This document shows positions 17,980 through 27,411 of a stretch of 64,000 bases of DNA, one piece after another. The notes beneath the pieces were generated by a model. The model was not told where the DNA came from and ran no database searches. It saw only the letters and a program-made list of their open reading frames with translations. The DNA comes from Anaerolineales bacterium. Lineage in GTDB: Bacteria; Chloroflexota; Anaerolineae; Anaerolineales; UBA11579. The stretch is from positions 1 through 64,000 of the forward strand of contig JAFGDK010000029.1 of the NCBI GenBank assembly GCA_016932165.1, in the 5' to 3' direction. The first letter of the stretch is position 1. Each line of letters starts with the position of its first letter. A program made the translations under genes and the position numbers.

Positions 17980-18606
17980 ATGACCAACGTATACGTATCT
18001 GAACACCCACTTGTGGCCCACAAACTGACCAAACTTAGAGATATCAACACCTCACCCAAAAAGTTCCGGGAACTGGTTCGCGAAATCTCTGCCCTGATGA
18101 CCTACGAAGCCACCATGGATCTGACCACCAGCCAATTGGAGGTCACCACCCCGATGGGTAGCACCACTGGCCAGGAACTGAAAGATAAGATCGGCCTGGT
18201 ACCGATCCTGCGTGCCGGCCTGGGCATGGTCGAGGGTGTTTGGGGACTGATGCCCAATGCCGAGGTCTGGCACATCGGTCTCTACCGGGACGAACGCACC
18301 CTCAAGCCGGTGGAATACTACAACAAGCTGCCGATCGCCCCAACCGTCAAGGTTTGCCTGGTTTTGGATCCCATGCTGGCGACGGGCGGTTCTGCTGTGG
18401 CAACAGTAGATATTCTCAAGAAGTGGGGCGTGCACCGGATCAAATTTGTCGGCCTGTTGGGCGCGCCGGAGGGGGTAGCAGCCATGCAAAAAGCGCATCC
18501 CGAAGTGCCAATCCACCTGGCTGCCCTGGATGAGCGTCTCAATGAGATTGGCTATATCGTCCCGGGTCTTGGAGATGCCGGTGACCGCCAGTTTGGGACC
18601 GGGTAG
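17980..18606 (+). CDS. upp: Uracil phosphoribosyltransferase
   Basis: Upp salvages uracil with PRPP to give UMP. The 208-residue protein has the PRPP-binding loop [19 protein letters not shown] near 129, [13 protein letters not shown] near 73, and the uracil-binding [17 protein letters not shown] at the C-terminus. GGAGGATAA precedes the ATG. It can use uracil released by the pyrimidine phosphorylase at 14295. Confidence 0.97.
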   Translation: MTNVYVSEHPLVAHKLTKLRDINTSPKKFRELVREISALMTYEATMDLTTSQLEVTTPMGSTTGQELKDKIGLVPILRAGLGMVEGVWGLMPNAEVWHIGLYRDERTLKPVEYYNKLPIAPTVKVCLVLDPMLATGGSAVATVDILKKWGVHRIKFVGLLGAPEGVAAMQKAHPEVPIHLAALDERLNEIGYIVPGLGDAGDRQFGTG

Positions 18607-18648
18607 CCAAACATCCTGAGCCGATCAATCATTTCAATCCAAAATTTA

Positions 18649-19953
18649 ATGGACCCGAGGAAACCGAACCTGACCGATCCTGACCTTGAGCAGCTCCAGA
18701 TCACCGCGCTGGAAGCTGCGGCGAATGGCGTTGTGATCACGAATACATCTGGGACCATCATCTGGGCAAACCAATCGATCACCCGCCTGACCGGGTATTC
18801 CCGGGAAGAACTGATTGGGCAGAACCCAAATATTCTCAATTCTGGCGAACACGACCGGCAATTTTATCAAGATATGTGGAGAACGATCTGTTCGGGAGAG
18901 GTGTGGCGCGGCAACCTGGTCAATCGAAAAAAGGATGGCAGTCTGTACCACGAAGAGATGACCATTACCCCGATCATGAACGATGCTGGCGAGGTAGTGA
19001 ATTATCTGGCAATCAAGGAGGACGTGACTGCTATTCGGCAGGCGGTTGAAGCGCTGGAGGCCAGTGAAGAGCGGTTCAGACGTCTGATCAACACCGTGCA
19101 TGCACACTTTTATATGTCGGAAGTCTCTACCGATGGGGATATCACCTACCGCTATATCTCAGACAATTTCCACACCCTGACAGGATACCCCTCTAAAAAA
19201 TTCATGGAAGACTGGTCTTTTTGGAGCACATTGATCCATCCAGAAGATGAGGAGTTTTGCCGGATGAACGCCCAGCGAATATATGAGGGCCACAGCACTG
19301 AAATTGAATACCGGATCATCAGATCAGATGGGGAAATGATTTGGGTCAGTGACAATGCCCAGGTGACCAGGGACTCAGATGGGCGGCTGATGGTCTATGC
19401 GACGATTATGGAGATCACAGACCGCAAGAAAACTGAACAGCGCATCCGTCATCTGGCAACTCACGACCCGTTGACCAATTTACCCAACCGCATCTTGTTT
19501 GAGGAAATTCTAGAGCACAGCCTGACCTATGCCAAACGTAACAACGAAAGGCTGGCCGTTTTCTTTTTGGATGTGAATGAATTTAAATCCGTGAATGATA
19601 CCTACGGACATCATATTGGCGATGATCTGCTCAAATCTATTGCCGGGCGGCTGGAAAATGTGCTGCGGGAATATGATACCGTGGCCAGGATCTCAGGGGA
19701 TGAGTTTACCATCGTTGCCAACCAGGTAAAATCTCTTCAGAGCGCCGAACTGATCGCCAGAAAGATAGAAAAACTACTGTGCGGGAAGTACAAGGTTCAG
19801 GAAGTTACCCTGGATATCAGTATCAGCATCGGGGGCGCAATCTTCCCAGATCATGGTGAGGATTTTGAAACCCTGCTGCAGCGGGCTGATGCAGCCATGT
19901 ACATCGCTAAAAACAATCCGGAGATTGGGTATCAGATTTGCCGCATCGACTGA
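18649..19953 (+). CDS. PAS-PAS-GGDEF diguanylate cyclase
   Basis: This soluble 434-residue sensor probably makes cyclic di-GMP. PAS 1 lies at about 15-135 (NGVVITNTSGTIIWANQSIT) with a PAC segment, PAS 2 at about 140-262, and the GGDEF domain at about 268-430. The signature is SGDEF (about 348-352) instead of GGDEF; such variants are often still active. An inhibitory I-site RxxD (REYD) sits five residues before it, so product inhibition is likely. It has no membrane segment. It starts 42 bases after upp and may be co-transcribed, though a functional link is not obvious. The HD-GYP gene at 50599 could break down the product. Confidence 0.93.
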   Translation: MDPRKPNLTDPDLEQLQITALEAAANGVVITNTSGTIIWANQSITRLTGYSREELIGQNPNILNSGEHDRQFYQDMWRTICSGEVWRGNLVNRKKDGSLYHEEMTITPIMNDAGEVVNYLAIKEDVTAIRQAVEALEASEERFRRLINTVHAHFYMSEVSTDGDITYRYISDNFHTLTGYPSKKFMEDWSFWSTLIHPEDEEFCRMNAQRIYEGHSTEIEYRIIRSDGEMIWVSDNAQVTRDSDGRLMVYATIMEITDRKKTEQRIRHLATHDPLTNLPNRILFEEILEHSLTYAKRNNERLAVFFLDVNEFKSVNDTYGHHIGDDLLKSIAGRLENVLREYDTVARISGDEFTIVANQVKSLQSAELIARKIEKLLCGKYKVQEVTLDISISIGGAIFPDHGEDFETLLQRADAAMYIAKNNPEIGYQICRID

Positions 19954-19977
19954 ACCCCTACCGGTTCAATATGAGTT

Positions 19978-20021
19978 AACAAAACATGACACCTCAGGAA
20001 TATCAGGCGTCATGTTTTGTT
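19978..20021. terminator. Strong bidirectional terminator
   Basis: AACAAAACATGAC (19978-19990) pairs with GTCATGTTTTGTT (20009-20021), and CCT/AGG extends the stem inward after one mismatch. It lies between the convergent GGDEF and tpiA genes, with A- and T-rich flanks on both strands. Confidence 0.88.
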
Positions 20022-20044
20022 GTTTAAAATGAAACTAAAGTGCT

Positions 20045-20800
20045 TCAGGCAGCCGCCTCTGTGATTTTAATAAAGTCATCGGCTTTTAAGCTGGCACCGC
20101 CAACGAGAGCGCCATCCACTTCTTCTTCACTGAAAAAATCTCTGGCATTGCTGGGTTTTACCGAGCCGCCATACAATACACGGATGCCCTGGGCAATCTC
20201 ATCACCAAACAATTCCGCCAACACTGGGCGGATGGATTGCCCAATCACTCGGGAGGCATCTTCGGGATAAGCTGCTTTTCCGGTGCCGATCGCCCAGACC
20301 GGTTCGTAGGCAATCACGAGTTGATCGGCTGAGGTAATTCCCAGTCCGGCCAACCCATCACGCATCTGGCGGGAGACGACTTCGTCGGTTTTGCCAGCTT
20401 CATTTTCGGCCAGAGTCTCACCCACACAGACCACCGGGATCAGGCCGTGGGCCAGGGCGGCCTTTGTGCGCCGGTTTACAGATTCGTCTGTTTCGCCAAA
20501 ATATGCCCGGCGCTCGGAATGGCCGATGATCACAAACTCGCAGAATTCGGCCACCATATCAGGGGCCACCTCGCCAGTAAAGGCACCCGCCTCTTCCCAA
20601 TAGACATTTTGAGCGCCAAGGGCAACCTTGCTGTCCTTGAGCATTTCGGCCGCCGCGGGGATGGCCAGATAGGATGGGCAGATCAGGTTATCCACGTTTG
20701 AGACAGCTTCCAAACCTGGCAGCATTTCCTCGATCAGCACCTTGGTTTCCGCCGCCGTCTTATTCAGTTTCCAATTTCCAGCTACCAACGGGGTACGCAT
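20045..20800 (-). CDS. tpiA: Triosephosphate isomerase
   Basis: TpiA interconverts dihydroxyacetone phosphate and glyceraldehyde-3-phosphate. The 251-residue protein has the N-terminal VAGNWKLNKT with the catalytic Lys, the HSERR electrophile His near 95, and the active Glu in VIAYEPVWAIGTGK near 167. I start at the ATG at 20800 because GAGGAAAA lies before it; a GTG 12 bases up is less likely. It is the last gene of gap-pgk-tpiA. A non-terminating hairpin (about 20820-20838) lies before it. Confidence 0.97.
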   Translation of the reverse strand: MRTPLVAGNWKLNKTAAETKVLIEEMLPGLEAVSNVDNLICPSYLAIPAAAEMLKDSKVALGAQNVYWEEAGAFTGEVAPDMVAEFCEFVIIGHSERRAYFGETDESVNRRTKAALAHGLIPVVCVGETLAENEAGKTDEVVSRQMRDGLAGLGITSADQLVIAYEPVWAIGTGKAAYPEDASRVIGQSIRPVLAELFGDEIAQGIRVLYGGSVKPSNARDFFSEEEVDGALVGGASLKADDFIKITEAAA

Positions 20801-20819
20801 AATTTTCCTCACTAGATCA

Positions 20820-20838
20820 AGAGCGCGTCAGGCGCTCT
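20820..20838 (-). repeat. Intercistronic hairpin between pgk and tpiA
   Basis: On the minus strand AGAGCGC, a five-base loop and GCGCTCT form a perfect stem with no T run. It may protect the pgk message or tune tpiA expression. Confidence 0.6.
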
Positions 20839-20846
20839 CAATGGTT

Positions 20847-22022
20847 TTATTTATCTTCCAACGCAGCCAGACCAGGCAAAATTTTGCCTTCCAACATTTC
20901 CAGCGAAGCGCCGCCGCCAGTGGAGATATGGGTGATCTTTTCAGCCAGACCAGATTTGTTCACGGCTGCCGCTGAGTCGCCGCCGCCGATGATGGTAATT
21001 GCCGGGCTGTTTGCCACGATCTCAGCCAAACCAAAGGTGCCTTCGGCAAAGTTGTCAAACTCAAACACACCCATCGGGCCATTCCATACCACAGTCCCGG
21101 CCTCGACAAGCACCTTTTCAAAGCTCTTGAGAGTCTCTGGGCCTACATCTAAGATACGCCAACCTGCCGGGACATCCCCCACCGGGAGGGTCTGCCGGGC
21201 AGCATGGTTGTCAAAGGCATCTGCCAAGACCATATCCACAGGCAGCACCAGCTTGCTGCCGCCTGCTGTAAGCAAATCTTTAGCGGTCTCAACTGCATCC
21301 TCTTCCACCAGAGAATCGCCCATCTGAAAGCCCTTGGCCTTGAAGAAAGTATTCGCCATCCCGCCGCCGATAAGTACACGATCGGCTTTGATCAGCAAGT
21401 TTTGGATGACACCGATCTTATCGCTGATCTTAGCCCCGCCCATGATGGCGATAAATGGGCGTTTGGGTTCTGCAATCGCATTACCAAGGTAAACGATCTC
21501 CTTCTCCAGCAACAAGCCGGCTGCGGCAGGAAGCTCCCCGGCCACACCGACATTGGAGGCGTGGGCGCGGTGGGCAGTACCAAAAGCGTCATTGACAAAC
21601 ACATCAGCCAGGCTAGCAAGCTGCTTTGCCATTGCCGGGTGATTGGTTTTCTCTTCCTTATGAAAGCGGGTATTCTCCAGCACCAGAATCTGGCCGGATT
21701 CCAATGCCTGAGCGGCTTGTTCAGCGATTGGACCAATGCAGTCCTCAGCAAAGAAGACTGGGACATCCACCAGGGTTCTGAGATGGTCCGCAGTTGGGCG
21801 CATGGAAAATTGGGTATCAGCGGCGCTGCCTGGACGTCCCAGGTGCGAGCACAGAATGATGGCCGCATTTTGCTCCAACAAATATTGAATGGTAGGCAGC
21901 GCCGCTTTGATGCGGGTGTCATCGGCTACCTTGCCATCCGCAAGGGGCACGTTGAAATCGACGCGTACCAGGACGCGTTTGTTCTCAACATTCAGGTCTT
22001 TGACCGTTTTCTTGTTGAACAT
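20847..22022 (-). CDS. pgk: Phosphoglycerate kinase
   Basis: Pgk transfers phosphate from 1,3-bisphosphoglycerate to ADP. The 391-residue protein has [15 protein letters not shown] near 20, CSHLGRPG near 60, the hinge and nucleotide part [16 protein letters not shown] near 310, and the C-terminal GGGDSAAAV near 345. AGGTGA precedes the ATG. It is the middle gene of the glycolytic cluster, with an intrinsic-terminator-like hairpin between gap and pgk that probably lowers its expression relative to gap. Confidence 0.97.
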   Translation of the reverse strand: MFNKKTVKDLNVENKRVLVRVDFNVPLADGKVADDTRIKAALPTIQYLLEQNAAIILCSHLGRPGSAADTQFSMRPTADHLRTLVDVPVFFAEDCIGPIAEQAAQALESGQILVLENTRFHKEEKTNHPAMAKQLASLADVFVNDAFGTAHRAHASNVGVAGELPAAAGLLLEKEIVYLGNAIAEPKRPFIAIMGGAKISDKIGVIQNLLIKADRVLIGGGMANTFFKAKGFQMGDSLVEEDAVETAKDLLTAGGSKLVLPVDMVLADAFDNHAARQTLPVGDVPAGWRILDVGPETLKSFEKVLVEAGTVVWNGPMGVFEFDNFAEGTFGLAEIVANSPAITIIGGGDSAAAVNKSGLAEKITHISTGGGASLEMLEGKILPGLAALEDK

Positions 22023-22038
22023 TTTTTCACCTATTCAC

Positions 22039-22083
22039 AAAAAAAGGGTGGGGAACTGCCCTTTTCAGACCGCTCCGCCACCC
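22039..22083 (-). terminator. Terminator-like hairpin between gap and pgk
   Basis: On the minus strand GGGTGG and CCACCC flank a region of about 26 bases that can add GGA/TCC pairs, and a run of seven T follows. It sits within the 75-base gap, so it would stop part of the transcripts after gap. Confidence 0.65.
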
Positions 22084-22097
22084 AATCTAGTTGCAGA

Positions 22098-23120
22098 TTA
22101 GAAGAACTTGGCCAGTTTGGCAGCCAGGTCGGCAGTACGGCTGGCGTACCCCCACTCATTGTCGTACCAAGCCAAAACCTTGACCATGTTACCGCCGATC
22201 ACCTTGGTCAGCAGGCCGTCCACGATTGAAGAACGGTCATCACCGACAAAATCCTGCAGGACAAGCGGCTCTTCGGTATAGCCCATGATACCGGCAAGTT
22301 CATTTTCAGATGCAGCCTTCAAGACGGCATTGACCTGTTCCTCGGTCACATCCTGGGCCAGTTCCAGCACCAAGTCAGAGATCGAGCCAGTGATGGTAGG
22401 AGTGCGGATGGACATCCCATCCAGCTTGCCATTCAACTCAGGCAGCACCAGTCCAACAGCAATTGCTGCGCCGGTGGTGGAGGGAATCAGGTTGACTGCT
22501 GCAGCACGAGCACGGCGCAGGTCCTTATCGGCCAGATCCAGAACCTTCTGGCTGGTGGTGTACGAATGGATGGTATTGAGCAAACCTTTATTGATCCCAA
22601 ACTTATCATTGATCGTCTTGACCACTGGGGCAATGCAGTTGGTGGTGCAGGAAGCATTCGAGATAATGTGGTGTTTCTCATGATCGTATTTGTCATCATT
22701 CACGCCGATCACCACGGTCAGGTCCACGTTTTTGCCGGGGGCGGAAACAATCACTTTCTTCGCACCGCCTTTTTCAATGTGAGACTGCGGACCGGGATCC
22801 TTGGAAGCATCGCGGAAGACACCTGTGGATTCCACCACTACCTCAACGCCCAGGTCTCCCCAGGGCAGGTTGCCAGGGTCGCGTTCTGAAAACACCTTAA
22901 TGGTTTTGCCGTCGACAACCAGATCGGTGCCGTCCACCTCAACGGTGCCAGGGTATTTGCCATAAGCCGAATCGTATTTAAACAGGTGGGCATTGGTCTC
23001 CGTGGGAAAGAGATCATTGACCGCAACGACTTCAATTTCACCCTGATACTTTTGGTTGACCGCCTTTAAAACCTGACGGCCAATCCGGCCAAATCCGTTA
23101 ATACCAATTTGCTTTGTCAT
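22098..23120 (-). CDS. gap: Type I glyceraldehyde-3-phosphate dehydrogenase
   Basis: Gap oxidises glyceraldehyde-3-phosphate to 1,3-bisphosphoglycerate with NAD(P). The 340-residue protein has the Rossmann start QIGINGFGRIGRQVLKA, the catalytic Cys in SNASCTTNCIAPV near 156, and the C-terminal WYDNEWGYASR. TAGGAGG precedes the ATG. It heads gap-pgk-tpiA and has its own promoter at about 23213-23221. Confidence 0.97.
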   Translation of the reverse strand: MTKQIGINGFGRIGRQVLKAVNQKYQGEIEVVAVNDLFPTETNAHLFKYDSAYGKYPGTVEVDGTDLVVDGKTIKVFSERDPGNLPWGDLGVEVVVESTGVFRDASKDPGPQSHIEKGGAKKVIVSAPGKNVDLTVVIGVNDDKYDHEKHHIISNASCTTNCIAPVVKTINDKFGINKGLLNTIHSYTTSQKVLDLADKDLRRARAAAVNLIPSTTGAAIAVGLVLPELNGKLDGMSIRTPTITGSISDLVLELAQDVTEEQVNAVLKAASENELAGIMGYTEEPLVLQDFVGDDRSSIVDGLLTKVIGGNMVKVLAWYDNEWGYASRTADLAAKLAKFF

Positions 23121-23212
23121 CGAAACCTCCTAAAAATGAGTTGATATATTACAGTTTTCGCAACTGTTGGTGCACATAATCCGGGCAGGCTTCAGGTGCC
23201 CACCAATCGCTA

Positions 23213-23221
23213 ATTATATCA
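23213..23221 (-). promoter_or_regulatory. Extended -10 promoter of gap
   Basis: On the minus strand TGATATAAT is a perfect extended -10 element, which needs little of the -35. The leader of about 85 bases contains a palindrome, ACAGTT and AACTGT around five bases (23151-23167), which could be an operator or a small hairpin. Confidence 0.6.
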
Positions 23222-23356
23222 AAATTGACACAGAAAGGACAGGTGCGGATGAAGATAGCAGTGATTGGCGATCAAACCCTTAGGGATTTGGAATAAACAA
23301 GATTTTTCAGCGGTTTGATAGTATCTTATCTAACCGCCTGCTGCCGGCTGCCTGCT

Positions 23357-24691
23357 TTATACCACCAGCGGCCCGGTACGCTCCATGAAGAGATCAATTA
23401 ATACCTTAGCCAGCTTAGATTCATCGTGAAGCAGGGGCTCCTCCTCTGAGACCAGATTGGCGCGGTAAATTGCGTAGTTATCATCCAGTTCTGGGGGGGC
23501 TTCAACCCACTGAAGCCCGGGCGGCAAATCGGCAATTGTCTCGCAATTACTGACGACCAGATCAAATAATTCACCCGCTACATGATCTTCTATCGCCCGA
23601 AGATGATCCCCGCAATCATAGTTATCTGTCTCGCCCGGCTGAGTGATGATATTGCAGACAAAGACCTTAAAAGCCTGGCTGGAGCGCATCGCAGCGACGA
23701 TATCCGGGACGAGCAGATTGGGGAGGATACTGGTATATAGACTGCCCGGTCCAACTACAATCATATCAGCTTGAAGCAAGGCCCTCACCGCGGCCGGATA
23801 GGCGGGAGGAGAGTTTGGTTCCAGCCACAGACGGCGCACATTGCCACCCACGCTGGGAATTTGGCTCTCGCCTTTCACCCTGACCTCATTGCGCATATTG
23901 GGCAGACTTTTGTCCGCCACCAGACGGACATCATGCAGCGTGGATGGAATCACTTGCCCGCTGGCAGAAATCACCCGCCCGGCTTCGACCACCGCCTGTT
24001 CAAAGCTGCCGGTGATCTCAGCCAATGCTGAGATGAGCAAATTGCCAAATGAATGCCCTTCCAACTCATCCTCGCCGGTGGAGAAGCGATACTGGAATAG
24101 CTGGCTGGTGAGGGCTTCATCACTGGAGAGGGCTGCCAGGCAGTTGCGGATATCACCAGGCGGCAACATTCCCTTGGCGTCCCGCAACTTGCCGGATGAG
24201 CCGCCATCATCCGCCACGGTAACAATCGCCGTGATCTTGCGGGTAAACTCCTTCATCCCCCGCAAAACCGTAGCCATGCCATGCCCGCCGCCGATTACAA
24301 CCACATTGGGGCCTCGATCCCGCCGGCTGTACTGCACCAGGGTATTGACCACCGGCTCGCCAGGCCTCCGGTAGGGGCGCAGGATCGTGCGGTTGAGCTG
24401 GAGAAAACCAACGATAACAAAACCAACACCAATGCCGCCGAAGATCACTGCCCGCAGCAAACGCGGCAGCTTCTGGAGAGCGATCAAGGCCAAGACGGTT
24501 GAAATCCAGTTATCCGGCGCCTGGCGGTAAATATCAATCAAAATAAATGCCAGCCCGACGGCCAGCATGGTGGTACCCAGCAGAATCAAACCCAGCCAGC
24601 GCTTTACACCCAGGCCCGGGCTGAACCATAAGATCAACTGTTGAATGCTCTTCCAGATTCTAGAGAAGTATGATGGGCGCTGTTCAGTCAT
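23357..24691 (-). CDS. yvcK: YvcK/CofD-like gluconeogenesis factor with N-terminal membrane segments
   Basis: YvcK proteins bind UDP-sugars and affect carbon flow and cell shape. The 444-residue protein starts with about 115 residues holding two to three hydrophobic helices (GLILLGTTMLAVGLAFILI, STVLALIALQ, AVIFGGIGVGFVIVGF). The CofD-like domain follows, beginning VVVIGGGHGMATVLRG near 134, with TVADDGGSSGKLR and PPGDIRNCLAAL. The well-studied Bacillus and Mycobacterium proteins lack the membrane part. I choose the ATG at 24691; no ribosome site is clear, and a GTG 45 bases up is possible. It is divergent from recJ. Confidence 0.88.
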   Translation of the reverse strand: MTEQRPSYFSRIWKSIQQLILWFSPGLGVKRWLGLILLGTTMLAVGLAFILIDIYRQAPDNWISTVLALIALQKLPRLLRAVIFGGIGVGFVIVGFLQLNRTILRPYRRPGEPVVNTLVQYSRRDRGPNVVVIGGGHGMATVLRGMKEFTRKITAIVTVADDGGSSGKLRDAKGMLPPGDIRNCLAALSSDEALTSQLFQYRFSTGEDELEGHSFGNLLISALAEITGSFEQAVVEAGRVISASGQVIPSTLHDVRLVADKSLPNMRNEVRVKGESQIPSVGGNVRRLWLEPNSPPAYPAAVRALLQADMIVVGPGSLYTSILPNLLVPDIVAAMRSSQAFKVFVCNIITQPGETDNYDCGDHLRAIEDHVAGELFDLVVSNCETIADLPPGLQWVEAPPELDDNYAIYRANLVSEEEPLLHDESKLAKVLIDLFMERTGPLVV

Positions 24692-24768
24692 TACAATCGG
24701 ATGATAGCAGTCTTTGAAACCGGCGTCAACTATCACGCAGTTATGTTTGGCGCTCTGCCAAAAATCGG

Positions 24769-24798
24769 TTGAGGTTTTATACCATCATCGGGTATACT
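24769..24798 (+). promoter_or_regulatory. Promoter of recJ
   Basis: TTGAGG (24769-24774) and TATACT (24793-24798) are 18 bases apart. The predicted start near 24805 is about 23 bases before the ATG at 24828, which supports that ATG as the true start. Confidence 0.65.
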
Positions 24799-24827
24799 TA
24801 TCTCTACCCCATAAAATAGGACCTTGC

Positions 24828-26519
24828 ATGGCAGAACAAAAAACCAGATGGCAGCTCAGCCCCAAAATCCCAGACACCGTCTCTGAAGAGCTTAGTAACT
24901 TTTCACGAATATTTCGACAAATCTTATATAACCGAGAGATCACAACCCGGCAGCAGGCAGACCAATTCCTGCACGCTGGTTTCCCGCCTCACGCTGATAG
25001 CCAATTATTGGGAACCCGGGAAGCGGTTGACCGGATTGGGCAAGCGCTGAAAGATCAGGAAAAGATCGCGGTCTACGGCGATTACGATGCCGACGGTGTG
25101 ACCGCTACAGCCCTAATGCTGCACACGTTGAATGCGTTGGGCGCAGAAGTGCGTTCCTACATCCCTAACCGGTTTACTGAAGGCTATGGTCTGAACATCA
25201 CCGCTCTGGAAAAATTGAAAACAGATGGTGTTTCGCTGGTGATCACCGTGGACTGCGGCATCCGCGCTGTTCAACAAGCAGAACATGCGGCCAGCATTGG
25301 TCTGGAGCTGATCATCACCGACCACCACACACCGGGAACCGATCTGCCCCGCGCCCTGACGATCATCAATCCAAAGCAGCCCGATGACCCCTATCCAGAG
25401 AAGGTGCTGGCCGGGGTGGGCGTCGCCTACAAGCTGGCAAAAGCCTTGATCGAAAGATTCAATCCCCCCAGCCTGGTAGCGGAAGATTTATTGGACCTGG
25501 TGGCGATTGGCACGGTGGCAGACCTGGTGCCGCTGGTCGGCGAGAACCGGGCGCTGGTGCGCGAGGGGCTGCGCTACATTCGGACCCCCCGCAGGCAGGG
25601 GATCCTCTCGCTGCTGGGCGTGATTGGTTTGCCCCCCACCAATGTAACAGCCGCCACGATTGGATTTGGCATCGGGCCGCGGATCAATGCCGCCGGCCGG
25701 ATCGGTTCAGCCCAGGATGCGCTCAATCTACTGATGGCGAGAGACATCCCGACAGCCGCTGAATACGCCCAGGTGCTGGACAACCGCAACCGGGAGCGCC
25801 AGCGGATCACCCGTGAGATCCAGATACAGTCGGAGGCGCTTGCAGAGATAGAACAGCCAGGGACCTATCTGTTGTTTTCTTACCATCCGGACTTTAATCC
25901 CGGCGTGGTTGGGCTGGCGGCATCCAAGCTGGTGGAAGAATATTACCGCCCGGCGGTGGTCGGGTTCCTTGGCGAAGGGTTTACCCGTGCCTCCTGCCGC
26001 AGCATCCCGGAGTTCCACATCACTCACGCCCTGGACGAATGCAGCGATCTATTAGAACAATACGGCGGGCATGCCGGTGCAGCTGGATTTACTGTGCTGA
26101 ATAAAAACCTTGACCAACTTGCTTACCGCCTGCAGACGATTGCCCGGGAGCAGCTCCAATCCGTTGACTTAGCCCCCAGTATTATTGCCGATGCGGCCGT
26201 CCGACTGCCGGAGTTGACCCCCGCGTTATTAAAAGAAATCGACTTGCTAGAGCCAACCGGACAGCTAAACGAATCGCCTTTATTTGTCAGCTACAAGGTA
26301 GATGTGCGCGGAGCCAGAACGGTGGGGAAGGACAAAAGCCACCTGAAGTTGATTTTGTCCCAGGACGGGATGACCTTCGATGCGATCGCCTTCCGTTTCG
26401 GACACCTGGTGGATGAGGTCCCCGGCCAGATTGATATTTTATATGCCTTCGAAATGAATGAGTTCAACGGCCAGCAAACGCTGCAATTAAATATCAAAGA
26501 TCTGAAATTTGCTTGGTAG
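24828..26519 (+). CDS. recJ: Single-strand-specific exonuclease RecJ
   Basis: RecJ degrades single-stranded DNA 5' to 3' in recombination and mismatch repair. The 563-residue protein has the DHH-family metal motifs VYGDYDADGVTATAL near 82 and ITDHHTPG near 162, and the DHHA1 part with GGHAGAAGFTV near 410. An OB-fold region follows (about 455-560). The frame stays open 114 bases upstream, but the promoter at 24769-24798 falls there and AGGA precedes this ATG, so I start here. Confidence 0.95.
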   Translation: MAEQKTRWQLSPKIPDTVSEELSNFSRIFRQILYNREITTRQQADQFLHAGFPPHADSQLLGTREAVDRIGQALKDQEKIAVYGDYDADGVTATALMLHTLNALGAEVRSYIPNRFTEGYGLNITALEKLKTDGVSLVITVDCGIRAVQQAEHAASIGLELIITDHHTPGTDLPRALTIINPKQPDDPYPEKVLAGVGVAYKLAKALIERFNPPSLVAEDLLDLVAIGTVADLVPLVGENRALVREGLRYIRTPRRQGILSLLGVIGLPPTNVTAATIGFGIGPRINAAGRIGSAQDALNLLMARDIPTAAEYAQVLDNRNRERQRITREIQIQSEALAEIEQPGTYLLFSYHPDFNPGVVGLAASKLVEEYYRPAVVGFLGEGFTRASCRSIPEFHITHALDECSDLLEQYGGHAGAAGFTVLNKNLDQLAYRLQTIAREQLQSVDLAPSIIADAAVRLPELTPALLKEIDLLEPTGQLNESPLFVSYKVDVRGARTVGKDKSHLKLILSQDGMTFDAIAFRFGHLVDEVPGQIDILYAFEMNEFNGQQTLQLNIKDLKFAW

Positions 26520-26579
26520 AAAAGCTGTGACCAGGTGCCTGTTTGTATCAAACCATCAAACTAAAAACAGCCAAACTGC

Positions 26580-27269
26580 CTAATCCACAAACCTGTACTT
26601 GATCAGCGTCCACAGGGCAATGACACCATCCCAGGCGTTGATCTTCTTGCCCTCCGAATAGCGCCGCGGGTTGAACGAGATCGGCACCTCAACGATCTTG
26701 ATCCCCTTTTTTAGGATCTTGGCGGTGAACTCTGGTTCAAATTCAAAGCGGCGGGCGTGGATGGTCATTCCCGCAACGACCTGGCGGCGGAAAGCCTTGT
26801 AGCAGGTTTCCATGTCAGTCAGTTTTGCCCGGTACAGCAGGTTGGTGACCAGGGTGAGGGTGAGATTGGCCAGCCAGCTCAGCAGCATTGGCCTTTGAGT
26901 ATCAGTGGAAGCAAACCGGGAGCCGTAAACCACATCACATTTTCCCGCTGCAATCGGCGCCAGCAGCTTGGGGTAGTCATTGGGGTCATATTCCAGATCG
27001 GCATCCTGAATAATGAGCACATCGCCGTTGGCGGCTTGTATCCCCGAGACAACCGCTGCGCCTTTCCCGGAATTGCGCTGATGCGAGATCACGCGGATAT
27101 CCGGCTGCTTTGCCAGTTCCTGAAGGATGGCACGGGTACCATCCTGAGAGCCGTCATCGACGATGACGAGCTCATCCACGATCCCCACAGCCTGAACGCG
27201 GGCGGTGATCTCCTGCAGCGTGGTTTCCTCATTGAAAACCGGCATGATCACCGAGAGTTTCATTTTCAT
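26580..27269 (-). CDS. Family 2 glycosyltransferase (dolichyl-phosphate mannosyltransferase type)
   Basis: This 229-residue GT-A enzyme resembles polyprenyl-phosphate mannose/glucose synthases. It has LSVIMPVFNEE at the start, the nucleotide-sugar DDGSQDGT near 41, the metal-binding QDADLEYDP near 92, and VEVPISFNPRRYSEGKKI at the C-terminal end. It has no membrane helices, so it is the soluble form. The likely donor is GDP-mannose or UDP-glucose; manC at 6402 makes GDP-mannose. TATAAT lies six bases before the ATG, with no ribosome site. A second in-frame ATG is six bases on. Confidence 0.88.
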   Translation of the reverse strand: MKMKLSVIMPVFNEETTLQEITARVQAVGIVDELVIVDDGSQDGTRAILQELAKQPDIRVISHQRNSGKGAAVVSGIQAANGDVLIIQDADLEYDPNDYPKLLAPIAAGKCDVVYGSRFASTDTQRPMLLSWLANLTLTLVTNLLYRAKLTDMETCYKAFRRQVVAGMTIHARRFEFEPEFTAKILKKGIKIVEVPISFNPRRYSEGKKINAWDGVIALWTLIKYRFVD

Positions 27270-27275
27270 TCCATA

Positions 27276-27281
27276 ATTATA
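27276..27281 (-). promoter_or_regulatory. -10 box of a leaderless promoter for the glycosyltransferase
   Basis: On the minus strand TATAAT, then TATGGA, then ATG. No ribosome-binding sequence is present. Confidence 0.5.
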
Positions 27282-27361
27282 GCGGGATTTGTCTCACAGA
27301 CCAGCCCCCGGCTTTTGCTAAATCCTACCATCCTGTAAGCGGTGCTTTCCGGCCTGCGTGC

Positions 27362-27367
27362 TATAAT
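27362..27367 (+). promoter_or_regulatory. -10 box for the AAA ATPase unit
   Basis: A perfect TATAAT lies 45 bases before the ATG at 27412, giving a short leader that ends in GAGGATAA. No good -35 is visible. The unit probably runs through the glycerophosphodiesterase and GH3-like genes. Confidence 0.45.
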
Positions 27368-27411
27368 TGGAATGTTGGATACCACCTGAAAACAGCTCGA
27401 GGATAAAGATC

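Noticed and set aside
24714..24827. Longer RecJ N-terminus
   Set aside because: The promoter TTGAGG-18-TATACT falls inside this stretch and the ATG at 24828 has an AGGA site.
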